64,000 nucleotides of DNA from Chitinophagaceae bacterium (GTDB lineage: Bacteria; Bacteroidota; Bacteroidia; Chitinophagales; Chitinophagaceae): NCBI GenBank assembly GCA_023957155.1, contig JAMLHK010000015.1, forward strand, positions 25,634 to 89,633, given 5' to 3'. The notes below the pieces were generated by a model. That model searched no databases, had not been told where the DNA came from, and saw only the letters and a program-made list of their open reading frames with translations. The translations under genes were made by a program, and so were the position numbers. This document shows, in pieces, positions 51,333-59,943 of the stretch. Numbering within the stretch: position 1 is the first letter of the stretch; every line of letters begins with the position of its first letter.

Positions 51333-51848
51333 ATGGAATTGCAGGATATTTATTTTTATACTGATACTATTGTTGACTTTAAGCATTTGTTAGAAGATGA
51401 TAACATAAAGCTTATCATAATTAAATCTCTCTGTTATCTGGTAGAGCATAAACTGGTCAGGATTTTTGGTTATGTAATCATGCCTAACCACATACACCTT
51501 ATATGGACGCGCCTTGCATTAAATGGGAAAGAAAGCCCGGCAGGTAGTTTTGCCAAATACACCGCACATCAAATAAAAAAATATCTGCAAACAAATAACC
51601 CTCTGCAATTATTAAATTATTTATCAAACAAAAATGATCGCCGGTATCAGTTCTGGAAGCGTGACCCGCTGGCTATCCCATTAAGTACTATAAAAATATT
51701 AGAACAAAAACTGGAATATATACATAATAATCCTGCGGTTGAAAAATGGGCTTTATGTAACCTGCCTGAAGATTACAGGTGGAGTAGTGCAAGATTCTAT
51801 TTAAAAGGTATTGATGAGTTTTGTTTTTTGACACATTATGAGGAGTGA
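51333..51848 (+). CDS. REP-associated tyrosine transposase (RAYT), IS200-like Y1 family
   Basis: A single-strand DNA transposase-like HUH enzyme thought to spread REP elements. The 171-residue protein carries the HUH motif H53-I-H55 in MPNHIHLIW, the EYIHNNPA helix with the catalytic Tyr129, and the YRWSSARFY segment typical of RAYTs. The ATG at 51333 gives MELQDIYFYT, as in homologues; a GTG at 51303 would add ten residues. The gene sits between REP B (same strand) and REP C (inverted), the standard layout of RAYT genes, so it is probably intact and recently active. Confidence 0.9.
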   Translation: MELQDIYFYTDTIVDFKHLLEDDNIKLIIIKSLCYLVEHKLVRIFGYVIMPNHIHLIWTRLALNGKESPAGSFAKYTAHQIKKYLQTNNPLQLLNYLSNKNDRRYQFWKRDPLAIPLSTIKILEQKLEYIHNNPAVEKWALCNLPEDYRWSSARFYLKGIDEFCFLTHYEE

Positions 51849-51854
51849 GTATTT

Positions 51855-51876
51855 CGATGTGTGAAGACACACACCG
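51855..51876 (-). repeat. REP-type hairpin C (inverted)
   Basis: On the minus strand CGGTGTGTG-TCTT-CACACATCG, a 9-bp stem with one G-T pair and the same TCTT loop as hairpin B, in opposite orientation. It begins 7 bp after the RAYT stop codon. Confidence 0.85.
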
Positions 51877-51883
51877 ATAGGGG

Positions 51884-51945
51884 AATCAAGGAGCATGAAG
51901 TTTATTTTTTGATTTTTCTGCAGATTGATGTCATCATCGTATGTT
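51884..51945 (+). repeat. 62-bp direct repeat, copy 2 (remnant of a fic tail)
   Basis: Differs from copy 1 at three positions. Its reading frame still gives SRSMKFIF followed by TGA, as in a fic C-terminus, so the copy is a gene-end fragment. Its last two bases overlap the stop codon of the Crp/Fnr gene. Confidence 0.88.
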
Positions 51946-52684
51946 ACCAGCGTGTTGTATTACTTTTCTCTTCTTTGGGTAGTGAAGGATGGTTGGAGAT
52001 GCTCCAGAGCCTGGTGGTATTGAGATAGCTGAACTTCTTGGCGGCGCATTTGATCAGCCCTTCTTTTTCAAAGTCTTTCAGGATTTTGGAAACCTGCTCT
52101 TTGGTGGTGCCGGCAAGGTCGGCAATATCCTGCCGGCAAAGGCTGATCCGGAAGCTTTGCTTTTTTTCTTCGTATTGATAAGCTTCAGCTATCATCAGAA
52201 GTGCTTCTGCTACTTTTTCCCGTACCGATTTGTGCGCCAGGTGGACGGCCTTTTTTTCTATGAGTTCCAGTTCGTCCAGGAACTGGTTTATGATTTGCTC
52301 TTTCAGGGTTGGACTTTTTTCCGCAATGTCGCCAAACAGGTCGAAGGGAATATAACAGTACAATACATCCGATACGGCTGTTGCCGAGCAGGAGTAAGAA
52401 GGATGCCGGGTATTGAGCCTGTGACCGAAAATGGTACCCCTGCCGGCAATCCGCAGAATCAGCGGGCGGCCCTGCTTTCCGTTTAGCTCTACTTTGAGAA
52501 ATCCTTTTTTGATAAAGCAAACGCCCTGTATGGGATCGCCCTCGGAAAAGAGCTTCTCACCCTTTTGCAGCGATTTGGAAAGTTTATAGGTGCTGATGGA
52601 CGTGAGCGTCTCTCTGTCGCAGTTATCCAGGATGGAGCAGTTCCTGACTTTGCAGGTAATACAATCGTAGCGGGTGATGGCCAT
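51944..52684 (-). CDS. Crp/Fnr family transcription regulator with N-terminal cysteines
   Basis: 246 residues. N-terminal cysteines C8, C11, C16 and C22 (DCITCKVRNCSILDNC) could hold an oxygen- or NO-sensitive iron-sulfur cluster as in FNR. A cyclic-nucleotide-like beta roll spans about residues 30-145 (SLQKGEKLFSEGDPIQGVCFI, GRGTIFGHRL), and a winged helix-turn-helix follows at about 170-220 (RISLCRQDIADLAGTTKEQVSKILKDFEKEGLI). It lies about 2 kb from the heme-copper cluster, on the same strand but separated by the Fic-RAYT island, and may control that cluster. Its stop codon overlaps the 62-bp repeat. Confidence 0.88.
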   Translation of the reverse strand: MAITRYDCITCKVRNCSILDNCDRETLTSISTYKLSKSLQKGEKLFSEGDPIQGVCFIKKGFLKVELNGKQGRPLILRIAGRGTIFGHRLNTRHPSYSCSATAVSDVLYCYIPFDLFGDIAEKSPTLKEQIINQFLDELELIEKKAVHLAHKSVREKVAEALLMIAEAYQYEEKKQSFRISLCRQDIADLAGTTKEQVSKILKDFEKEGLIKCAAKKFSYLNTTRLWSISNHPSLPKEEKSNTTRW

Positions 52685-52965
52685 TGTTGATCTGTTGGAT
52701 TTATTTTTCTTTCCGGGGAAAGCTGTCCTAAAATCCGGTTTTACGGTTTTTTATTTTATGATCCTGATTAGCCGGAAAGCTGATTTGTGTTTGGTTTCTG
52801 TTGTATCGGATAATATGCATTGAAATATTAATGTGTGTAATGGCTTCATCCCGGGTTTTATAGTTAATGTAACCGGCAGGTAAAGAAGGGGGATGCCCGC
52901 CATTTCATACAAACCAATCGCCTTTATCCGTATTTTTGTGTACTTTTTACAACGGAAGTATTATC

Positions 52966-54000
52966 ATGCAGAAAAAGGTATTGGTTATTAAGTTAGGTAC
53001 GGCTGTAATTACAGATGAGGAAGGGAGGGTTGATGAGTCCGTTATAAAAAAAATTGCCGGGCAAATTGCCACGCTTAGTAAAGAATATAATATTGTACTG
53101 GTATCCAGTGGGGCAGTGGGAAGCGGTAAGTCGTTTATCAGGCAATACAAAGGGACCTTAACAGAACGGAAGGCTGCTGCTGCCGTGGGCAACCCCATAT
53201 TGATCCAGCTGTATCATCAGTATTTTTCGGCGTATCATATACCGGTAGCCCAGGCTTTGTGTGAAAGACATCATTTCTCCAACCGCAAACAATTCCTGCA
53301 GCTTAAGGAAACCTTTTATGAGTTCTGGCAAAATAATATTTTGCCTGTGGTAAATGAAAATGACCTGGTGAGTAATATTGAGCTGAAGTTTTCCGATAAC
53401 GATGAACTGGCAACGCTGATCGCTGTTGGTTTTGATGCAGATACGCTTATGCTCTGCACTTCTGCCGGAGGATTGATGGACACCGAAAAGAATATTATAC
53501 CTGCGGTACAGAAGATTGATGCTGCTGTACTGGGCTATGTAACCCAAACAAAATCCAGCCTGGGATTGGGTGGTATGCTTTCAAAGCTCACTTCCACCCG
53601 GTTGGCCACGTCCCTGGGGATCAGGGTTATTATCTGCGGCTTAAATAAGAAGGATACTTTAATTTCCGCTTTACAGGGTAAGAACGGTACCACTTTTGCA
53701 GCAAAGCCTTCTAATCTGAAAGCCAGGCAGAAATGGCTGGCCAGCGGTTCTGTTGCCATCGGGGGGGTATATATTGATAAAGGCGCGCTAAAAGCACTAT
53801 ATGCCCGGAAGAGCTTGCTTACGGTAGGGATAAAAAAAGTAAAGGGGAATTTTTTGGCAGGTGAGGTGATCCGGTTGATGGATGAGGAGGAAGCCATTGT
53901 AGGCGTAGCTAAAGCAAAGCTGAGCAGCAACGAAACCAGTAAACAGATTGCGCAAAAAAACAGGATAGCGGCACATGCCGATGATATTGTGATGTTTTAA
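52966..54000 (+). CDS. proB: Glutamate 5-kinase
   Basis: First step of proline synthesis: ATP-dependent phosphorylation of glutamate. Motifs of the amino-acid kinase fold are complete: VLVIKLGTAVIT at the N-terminus, LVSSGAVGSGK, PVVNENDLVSNIELKFSDND (glutamate and Mg site), LMLCTSAGGLMD and LGLGGMLSKLTSTRLATS. A C-terminal PUA domain follows from about residue 255 (GSVAIGGVYIDKGALKAL). The ATG at 52966 is used; an upstream in-frame ATG-like start at 52936 overlaps a TATTTTTG -7 element at 52931-52938. proA follows by 7 bp; classical proBA operon. Confidence 0.97.
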   Translation: MQKKVLVIKLGTAVITDEEGRVDESVIKKIAGQIATLSKEYNIVLVSSGAVGSGKSFIRQYKGTLTERKAAAAVGNPILIQLYHQYFSAYHIPVAQALCERHHFSNRKQFLQLKETFYEFWQNNILPVVNENDLVSNIELKFSDNDELATLIAVGFDADTLMLCTSAGGLMDTEKNIIPAVQKIDAAVLGYVTQTKSSLGLGGMLSKLTSTRLATSLGIRVIICGLNKKDTLISALQGKNGTTFAAKPSNLKARQKWLASGSVAIGGVYIDKGALKALYARKSLLTVGIKKVKGNFLAGEVIRLMDEEEAIVGVAKAKLSSNETSKQIAQKNRIAAHADDIVMF

Positions 54001-54007
54001 TAAAATA

Positions 54008-55252
54008 ATGATGTCTACTACCATTGTACAAATCAGGAAAGCTTATGATGCGGCTCCCCGTTTGAGAGCAGTGAGCGATAAGCAGTTGAAGAAAATATTG
54101 CTGGCACTGGCTGATGAGCTAGAAAAGCAGCAGCCCCTTTTATTAAAGGCAAACCGGGCCGATGTGGTGAAGCAGGATGCTGCTAATCCGCGTACCGATC
54201 GTTTACGGTTAGATGAAAAGCGGATCAAAGCCATAGCGCAAAGTATCCGTAAGGTAAGCCGCTTGCCCAACCCGGCAGGGAAAGTCCTGGAAAAACGTAA
54301 ATTGAAAAACGGGCTTTTGCTCGAAAAAGTAGCTGTGCCGTTAGGTGTGGTAGGAGCGATATATGAATCCAGACCCAATGTAACATTTGATATTGCAGCC
54401 TTGTGTATTCGCAGTGGTAATGCGTGTGTGCTTAAGGGCAGCGGGGAAGCAGAGCACTCCAACCGTGCAGCTGTCCGGATCATCCACCAGGTGCTGAAAA
54501 AGAACGGGCTGCCTGCGGCTATAGTTACGTTACTGCCTTCCGAAAGAGAAGTTGTGCAGGATCTTTTCACTGCCACATCGTATGTGGATGTGCTGATTCC
54601 CCGCGGTTCGGATGGTCTTATCCGTTATGTACGTCAGAACAGCCAGGTACCGGTAATTGAAACCGGCGCGGGAGTGTGTCATGTTTATGTGGAAAAAAAG
54701 GCGGATATCAATAAAGCCGTTAATATTACCGTAAACGCTAAAGTTTCGCGTCCCTCGGTATGTAATGCAATGGATGCCTTACTGGTAGATCAGTCTGTTG
54801 CCCCGGCCTTCCTGGCGAAGTTACAACCGGCGCTTGGGCAGTACAAGGTTGAAATATTTGCTGATCCTGTTTCTTATAAACTTTTAAAAGGGTACCCTTA
54901 CCTGCGAAAAGCGCAACAGGCTGATTTTGGGAGAGAGTTTCTCGATCTGAAATGTGCGGTTAAGGTGGTTAAGGATGCTACGGAAGCGGTTAGTCATATC
55001 CGTAAGTACTCGACCAAACACTCTGAGGCCATTGTAACCGAAGATAAAAAGCAGGCCGAATATTTTTTGCATGAGGTAGATGCTGCTGCCGTTTACCATA
55101 ACGCTTCTACCCGGTTTACAGATGGGGAGGAGTTCGGACTGGGTGCAGAAATAGGTATCTCTACCCAAAAGCTGCATGCCCGGGGGCCTTTTGCGCTGGA
55201 AAAGCTGGTAACGGAGAAATGGGTGGTGAGAGGGAATGGGCAGGTGAGGTAA
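54008..55252 (+). CDS. proA: Gamma-glutamyl phosphate reductase
   Basis: Second step of proline synthesis, NADPH-dependent reduction of glutamyl-5-phosphate to the semialdehyde. The aldehyde-dehydrogenase-like fold shows PLGVVGAIYESRPNVTFDIAALC, VLKGSGEAEHSNRA, DVLIPRGSDGLIRYVRQ, and the catalytic Cys in AKVSRPSVCNAMDALLVD, followed by FTDGEEFGLGAEIGISTQKLHARGP. Length 414 is standard. It has two adjacent ATGs at 54008 and 54011. Operon with proB. Confidence 0.97.
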   Translation: MMSTTIVQIRKAYDAAPRLRAVSDKQLKKILLALADELEKQQPLLLKANRADVVKQDAANPRTDRLRLDEKRIKAIAQSIRKVSRLPNPAGKVLEKRKLKNGLLLEKVAVPLGVVGAIYESRPNVTFDIAALCIRSGNACVLKGSGEAEHSNRAAVRIIHQVLKKNGLPAAIVTLLPSEREVVQDLFTATSYVDVLIPRGSDGLIRYVRQNSQVPVIETGAGVCHVYVEKKADINKAVNITVNAKVSRPSVCNAMDALLVDQSVAPAFLAKLQPALGQYKVEIFADPVSYKLLKGYPYLRKAQQADFGREFLDLKCAVKVVKDATEAVSHIRKYSTKHSEAIVTEDKKQAEYFLHEVDAAAVYHNASTRFTDGEEFGLGAEIGISTQKLHARGPFALEKLVTEKWVVRGNGQVR

Positions 55253-55271
55253 TTTGAAAATGGGAATGTGA

Positions 55272-55307
55272 GTGGTCGGTACGCGATGAAAGACGCGTCA
55301 GACTGTG
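55272..55307. repeat. Dyad repeat, GGTCGGTACGC family, copy 4
   Basis: GTGGTCGGTACGCG and CGCGTCAGACTG surround a short loop; preceded by AATTTGAAAATGGGAATGTGA, the same leader type as copies 3 and 5. It lies between proA and uxaB. Confidence 0.7.
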
Positions 55308-55391
55308 GGTAGGATTCCGTTCCTTGTAACCTGCGCCTTGCATCCTGTTGACCTTTTCGGATTCGATTTTTAATCCTTGAACTTTTTATAT

Positions 55392-56891
55392 ATGCGACTC
55401 AACAAAACTAATCTTTCCGCTATTACATCCCCGGCAGTTCAAATACCGGGAGTGGAGGTGTTTGAACTGCCTGAAAAGGTACTGCAATTTGGTACGGGGG
55501 TATTGCTTCGCGGCTTACCTGATTATTTTATTGATAAAGCCAACCAGCAGGGCATATTTAACGGCAGGGTAGTGGTGGTAAAGTCAACAGGGTCTGGCGG
55601 AACAGATGCCTTTGGTGAGCAGGATGACCTGTATACTTTATGTGTACGTGGAATTGACCAGGGAGTAAAAGTAGAAGAAAACCGGGTCTGCTCGGCCATA
55701 AGCCGGGTACTGTCCGCCAAAAGCCAATGGGATGAAGTTTTAAAATGTGCGCACAATCCTCAGCTGCAGATTATTATTTCTAACACTACGGAAGTAGGGA
55801 TCGCGCTGGTGGAAGAAGATATCCGGCAGGAACCTCCTGTTTCATTTCCTGCAAAGCTCCTGGCATTTTTATATGAGCGGTATCAAGCCTGCAATGGTAG
55901 TGCAGACGGGGGCATGGTTATAATTCCTACCGAACTTATTGTGGGTAATGCCGACCGGCTTTACGAAATTGTACTGGATCTTTGCCGGTACAATAAGCTG
56001 GATGATCGTTTCATGACATGGCTGAAGGAGCATAATACTTTTTGCAACTCGCTGGTAGACCGGATTGTTCCCGGACGGCCTGCCCCGGAGGTAAAGCAGC
56101 AGATAGAAGAATCGCTTGGTTTTGAAGATGAGTTAATGATCATCTGCGAGGTATACCGGCTATGGGCTATTGAAGGAAATGATAAAGTGAAAAAGATCAT
56201 ATCGTTTGCAGGGGCAGATCGCGGGGTGATCATTGCGCCGGATATCGAAATATACCGGGAGCTGAAACTTCGGTTACTCAATGGAACGCATACTCTCAGT
56301 TGCGGGTTGGTATTTCTTTCCGGGTTCGATACGGTAAAAGATGCAATGGAAGATGCGGTGTTTGGAAAATTTATACATGATTTAATGCTCAACGATATTG
56401 CTCCTGCAATTCCTTCTCCTGTGGATGAGGTAGAAGCGGAGCGTTTTGGTATGCAGGTGCTGGACAGGTTCCGGAATCCTTATATCAAGCACCAGTGGAT
56501 CAATATTACCCTGCAATATACCTCTAAAGTAAAAATGCGGGTGGTACCCGTTCTGCTCCGGTATGTTGAAGCATATAAAAAAGTGCCTCAACATATTGCG
56601 TTGGGCTTTGCCGCGTATTTGCTGTTTATGAAAGTGGAGAAGAAAGATAGTAACGGGTTTGCCGGCGAATGGAAGGGGAAGCCTTATCCCGTAAATGATG
56701 ATAAGGCGGAATACTTTTTTGAACAGTGGAAAAAATATGAGGCGGATGAGCTCGTACAGCAGGTGTTGAGCGATGACGCTTTATGGGGAGCTGATCTTTC
56801 CCTGCTACCTCTATTTGTACAAACCGTACAAAATGATCTCAGGCGTTTAATGAGCGAAGACCCGGCCGGGCTTATTACTGAGCTGGGATAA
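55392..56891 (+). CDS. uxaB: Tagaturonate reductase (altronate oxidoreductase)
   Basis: NAD-dependent interconversion of tagaturonate and altronate in galacturonate catabolism, i.e. pectin use. This is a mannitol-dehydrogenase-family protein of 499 residues: GTGVLLRGLPDYFIDKAN (Rossmann N-domain), VVVVKSTGSGG, IISNTTEVGI, FCNSLVDRIVPGRP, and the helical C-domain with LLNGTHTLSCGLVFLSG, which carries the catalytic Lys/Asn/His region. I start at the ATG at 55392; an in-frame TTG at 55377 is not needed. No other uxa/uxu gene is in the window. Confidence 0.92.
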   Translation: MRLNKTNLSAITSPAVQIPGVEVFELPEKVLQFGTGVLLRGLPDYFIDKANQQGIFNGRVVVVKSTGSGGTDAFGEQDDLYTLCVRGIDQGVKVEENRVCSAISRVLSAKSQWDEVLKCAHNPQLQIIISNTTEVGIALVEEDIRQEPPVSFPAKLLAFLYERYQACNGSADGGMVIIPTELIVGNADRLYEIVLDLCRYNKLDDRFMTWLKEHNTFCNSLVDRIVPGRPAPEVKQQIEESLGFEDELMIICEVYRLWAIEGNDKVKKIISFAGADRGVIIAPDIEIYRELKLRLLNGTHTLSCGLVFLSGFDTVKDAMEDAVFGKFIHDLMLNDIAPAIPSPVDEVEAERFGMQVLDRFRNPYIKHQWINITLQYTSKVKMRVVPVLLRYVEAYKKVPQHIALGFAAYLLFMKVEKKDSNGFAGEWKGKPYPVNDDKAEYFFEQWKKYEADELVQQVLSDDALWGADLSLLPLFVQTVQNDLRRLMSEDPAGLITELG

Positions 56892-56917
56892 TATCGGACG
56901 GTATCACTACAGCAAAC

Positions 56918-57925
56918 TTAAAAATAGACTTCAGTAGCACCGTAGCCAAAGGAAGGATGAAACTGGTTAACAAAAGATTTTACCTCTTTTTTATGGCGTA
57001 GCAGGGCATGAATTTCATTCCGAAGTTTACCATTGCCTACACCATGAACAATAATCAGCATGGATTGGTGATGTTGCAGGGCAAGGTCATAATATTTTTC
57101 AAAGGTCTTTAATTGCAGGTCTAATTTTTCGGCATTGCTCATCTTTTGTCCCAAATCGGTGAGCTTTTCTATATGCAGGTCCACCACCGTACGGGGGGGA
57201 TTTGACGTTTTAGTTTTCGCAGCTTCATATATTTTATATCCGGCAGCAGATAATTTTTCCAGGTTGGGTTTTTCTTCCTTTACCCGGTCGGGATACGCTT
57301 CAAATAAAAGATATGAAAAGCTGGCTTCCTGTTTTAGTTTCATTTCCTCAACTTTATGAAATACCTGTTTTGCCCGGAGCTTTAAAAAGGTTTCATAAAA
57401 TTCCGCTTTGTTTTTGTCCGGCTTTGCTAATGAAAACTCAAACCAGAACTTAGGGTTATCATTCAGGTTTTCAAACGGGATATCATGCAGGTAAAAATCA
57501 CTGAGGGGTAGTACTTCGTTTTTCAATTCAAATTCCGGTTCACCGGCAAGAGATAGCTGGTAAGAGAAAGAGAAAATATGCTCCGTCTGGTTAACAATAT
57601 AAAGCCTCAGCTTCTCTACAATATCATCATCGAATACATCTTTGTCAAATACGGGAAGCAGGGCAAGCCACAGACCTTCACCTACCTTGTATTTTGCATT
57701 ATGCTTTTCCTTTTTTATCTCATCTGCGTACTGCTTTGTTTTTTTTACTACAGCTTTCTTCTGGGAAAATCTTTTGAAATAAGGGAAATCAATCTGGTCG
57801 AGGTATACGGGAAATTTTACTCCATTCACATCTACCATCACCATTTTTTCGTTGATGATATCAATAATCTTCCCTTCCTCATCGGAATGGAGCAGCAAAA
57901 CGGTGTCGCCAATCTGGTACTTCAT
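56918..57925 (-). CDS. DUF2027 and Smr domain protein
   Basis: 335 residues. The N-terminal part has a small SH3-like region (YQIGDTVLLLHSDEEGKIIDI), then the DUF2027 domain (GLWLALLPVFDKDVFDDDIVEKLRLYIVNQTE, PLSDFYLHDIPFENLND). The C-terminal Smr domain, about residues 245-335, has VVDLHIEKLTD and IIVHGVGNGKLRNEIHALL, the conserved DLHxxxx and HGxGxGxLR motifs of the MutS2/Smr nicking or RNA-cleaving domain. Cytoplasmic, nucleic-acid related by family; no defined substrate. The start is the ATG at 57925; an in-frame TTG three codons upstream is less likely. Confidence 0.92.
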   Translation of the reverse strand: MKYQIGDTVLLLHSDEEGKIIDIINEKMVMVDVNGVKFPVYLDQIDFPYFKRFSQKKAVVKKTKQYADEIKKEKHNAKYKVGEGLWLALLPVFDKDVFDDDIVEKLRLYIVNQTEHIFSFSYQLSLAGEPEFELKNEVLPLSDFYLHDIPFENLNDNPKFWFEFSLAKPDKNKAEFYETFLKLRAKQVFHKVEEMKLKQEASFSYLLFEAYPDRVKEEKPNLEKLSAAGYKIYEAAKTKTSNPPRTVVDLHIEKLTDLGQKMSNAEKLDLQLKTFEKYYDLALQHHQSMLIIVHGVGNGKLRNEIHALLRHKKEVKSFVNQFHPSFGYGATEVYF

Positions 57926-58031
57926 AACAGCCAAAGGTACGAAGGTTTGTCCATCTGCCGGAAAACGGACTGTTTTTATGGGGATGCGTTTTGAAGTGTA
58001 GAAATGGTCTTGTGATCCGGGGTAAATAGAA

Positions 58032-58063
58032 AGAGGGTATACCCGGCTTATGGCATACCCTCT
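58032..58063 (-). terminator. Hairpin after the yceI gene
   Basis: AGAGGGTAT and ATACCCTCT form a 9-bp stem with a 14-nt loop in the space after the YceI stop codon on the minus strand. The T-run is short. Confidence 0.5.
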
Positions 58064-58127
58064 CGTCCATTTTTCTCATTAATACAAAAACGTGGATCTA
58101 TAAGTTAACTTGTCCTGTTCGGCTCTG

Positions 58128-58667
58128 TTATGCGGGTTCTTTTATCAACTGTATTTCGGCGTTAATTTTCACTTCATCGCTTACCAATACCCCGCCGGAT
58201 TCAAGGGCGGCATTCCAGGTCAGCCCCCAGTCTTTTCTGTTGATCTTTCCGTTCACTGAAAAACCCGCTTTTGTATTTCCCCACGGGTCTTTATTAGTGC
58301 CGCCAAATTCCACATCAAGGCTGATTTCTTTTTCAACACCTTTTATGTTCAGCATGCCTTTCAGCAGGTAATTGTTATCGTCAAGTTGTTTTAAGGAAGT
58401 GCTTTTAAACTTTATTGCTTTGTGATTCTCAACATCAAAAAAGTCAGCATTTTTTAAATGTGTATCGCGATCGGGGTTGTTCGTCAATATAGAATCGGAT
58501 TCAATATTTACTTCAACCGTGCCTTTGCTGAAGTCATCACCCTCTGTTAAAACATGAGCGCTGAATTTCGTGAACTCACCCTGTACATTGGTGATCATCA
58601 TGTGTCTTACCTTAAAACGGATTTCGCTATGTGCGGGGTCTAATGCCCATTTGGTTTGGTTTGTCAT
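58128..58667 (-). CDS. YceI family lipid-binding protein
   Basis: 179 residues, an eight-stranded lipocalin-like barrel that binds isoprenoid chains in relatives. Marks: WALDPAHSEIRFKVRHMMITNVQGEFTKF, the THLKNADFFDVENHKAIKFKS segment, GMLNIKGVEKEISLDVEFGG and DWGLTWNAALESGGVLVSDEVKINAEIQL. It has no signal peptide when started at the ATG at 58667, and the longer in-frame start at 58733 does not create one either, so it is probably cytoplasmic. It is separated by 110 bp from the Crp-like regulator upstream on the same strand; regulation by it is possible. Confidence 0.93.
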   Translation of the reverse strand: MTNQTKWALDPAHSEIRFKVRHMMITNVQGEFTKFSAHVLTEGDDFSKGTVEVNIESDSILTNNPDRDTHLKNADFFDVENHKAIKFKSTSLKQLDDNNYLLKGMLNIKGVEKEISLDVEFGGTNKDPWGNTKAGFSVNGKINRKDWGLTWNAALESGGVLVSDEVKINAEIQLIKEPA

Positions 58668-58777
58668 GTTGCTGTCTTTATTTGTGTTAAAAGAAAAAGA
58701 ATAGAACAAAGTTGGGGCATGATTTTTTAACAATCATTCACCTGTGTTAATAAATAGGGTAAAAGATGCGGGTAAGG

Positions 58778-59365
58778 CTATTTTTTGAGTGCTATTTCTT
58801 TTCTTATCCGGCTGAGTGACTGGGGTTTGATTCCCAGGTAAGAAGCGATCAGGTATTGGGGAATACGTTGATTAAAATTGGGGAACTGCCGTGCAAATTC
58901 CAGGTAACGCGATTCTGCGTCCTCGCTGTTGGTTTTAGCAAGGCGGTATTGCAATGCCACAAAAGCGTTCTGGATCAGCAGGCGAAAAAAACGGTCAATC
59001 TCCGGGCATAAATCACATGCTTTCTTAAAGTTTTGCCTGTTTAGCAGCAGGGCATGGGTAGGCTCAAGGGTTTCTATGGTATAGATACCTTTCCGGTCAG
59101 AAAAAAAACTGTAGAGATCGGATATCCAGTATCCCTCAAGAGCAAACTGGATGGCATGCTTTTCACCTTTTGGATCGGTGAGGTAAGAATAACAGGCGCC
59201 CTGTTCAAGAAAATATACATACCTGCAGGATTGACCCTCTTCTGCCAGTAATATTTTCTTATCGAAAGATTTAGGAAACACACAATCTTCAAATGCCCTG
59301 AATGAGGCATCGGGAATAGTATATCCCAGTGTTTTTTCTATATTTTCCCGTAACAGGGTGTACAT
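58778..59365 (-). CDS. Crp/Fnr-family regulator with short C-terminal helix-turn-helix
   Basis: 195 residues. The N-terminal domain is a cyclic-nucleotide-binding-type beta roll: ILLAEEGQSCRYVYFLEQGACYSYLTDPKGEKHAI, WISDLYSFFSDRKGIYTIETLEP. The DNA-binding part is the short Crp-HTH typical of Bacteroidota regulators: RIPQYLIASYLGIKPQSLSRIRKEI. No cysteines of the FNR type. A cAMP or redox signal cannot be inferred. Next to yceI on the same strand, divergent from rbfA. Confidence 0.9.
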   Translation of the reverse strand: MYTLLRENIEKTLGYTIPDASFRAFEDCVFPKSFDKKILLAEEGQSCRYVYFLEQGACYSYLTDPKGEKHAIQFALEGYWISDLYSFFSDRKGIYTIETLEPTHALLLNRQNFKKACDLCPEIDRFFRLLIQNAFVALQYRLAKTNSEDAESRYLEFARQFPNFNQRIPQYLIASYLGIKPQSLSRIRKEIALKK

Positions 59366-59493
59366 ATAATAAAACGATCAGGTTAAATTAACGGATATGC
59401 ATATTAAGAAATTTATGGTAAACTCACGGGATACTGTTTTCAAATAAAATTTATTGAATCTCTTTCTTTAGGCTAAATTTACAGCCATAAAAC

Positions 59494-59874
59494 ATGAATG
59501 AGATGCAGGAAGGGAAACGTCAAAAACAGGTAGCCGGTTTATTGTACGAGGAGTTTAATGAAATATTCCAACGACTGGGATTAACCATGCTTGAAGGCGG
59601 CATGGTTTCCATATCATCGGTTAAGGTTACACCGGATCTGCTGGAAGCGAGGATATACCTGAGTTTTTTTCAGTTAAAAGATCCAAAAGAAGGTCTGAAG
59701 AAAATAGAAGCTAAAGCCTGGGAAATTAAAAAAGAGTTAACGGCAAGGGTTAAGCACCAGTTGCGCCGTATCCCTGAATTAAAGTTTTATATTGATGATA
59801 CGCTCGACCATGTATTCAAAATGGAGGAACTCTTTAAAAAGATCAATGCGGAAAGAGAGGAAAAGAATACATAG
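59494..59874 (+). CDS. rbfA: 30S ribosome-binding factor A
   Basis: Assists late 16S rRNA processing and cold growth. The KH-like domain is complete in 126 residues: KQVAGLLYEEFNEIFQ, MVSISSVKVTPDLLEARIYLSFF, IKKELTARVKHQLRRIPELKFYIDDTLDH. The length matches the family. It is followed by a LolE/FtsX-like permease gene after 69 bp, a frequent arrangement in Bacteroidota. Candidate promoter motifs lie at 59454-59481 (TTG-N17-TAAATTTA). Confidence 0.95.
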   Translation: MNEMQEGKRQKQVAGLLYEEFNEIFQRLGLTMLEGGMVSISSVKVTPDLLEARIYLSFFQLKDPKEGLKKIEAKAWEIKKELTARVKHQLRRIPELKFYIDDTLDHVFKMEELFKKINAEREEKNT

Positions 59875-59943
59875 TCACTAAGTCGCCTTCATCCTGTTGC
59901 TGTGTTTTATTATACTTCATTCTTTTAGCTTAAACGATTTATA

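Noticed and set aside
54043-54576. Minus-strand open frame of 177 residues
   Set aside because: Antisense shadow of proA.
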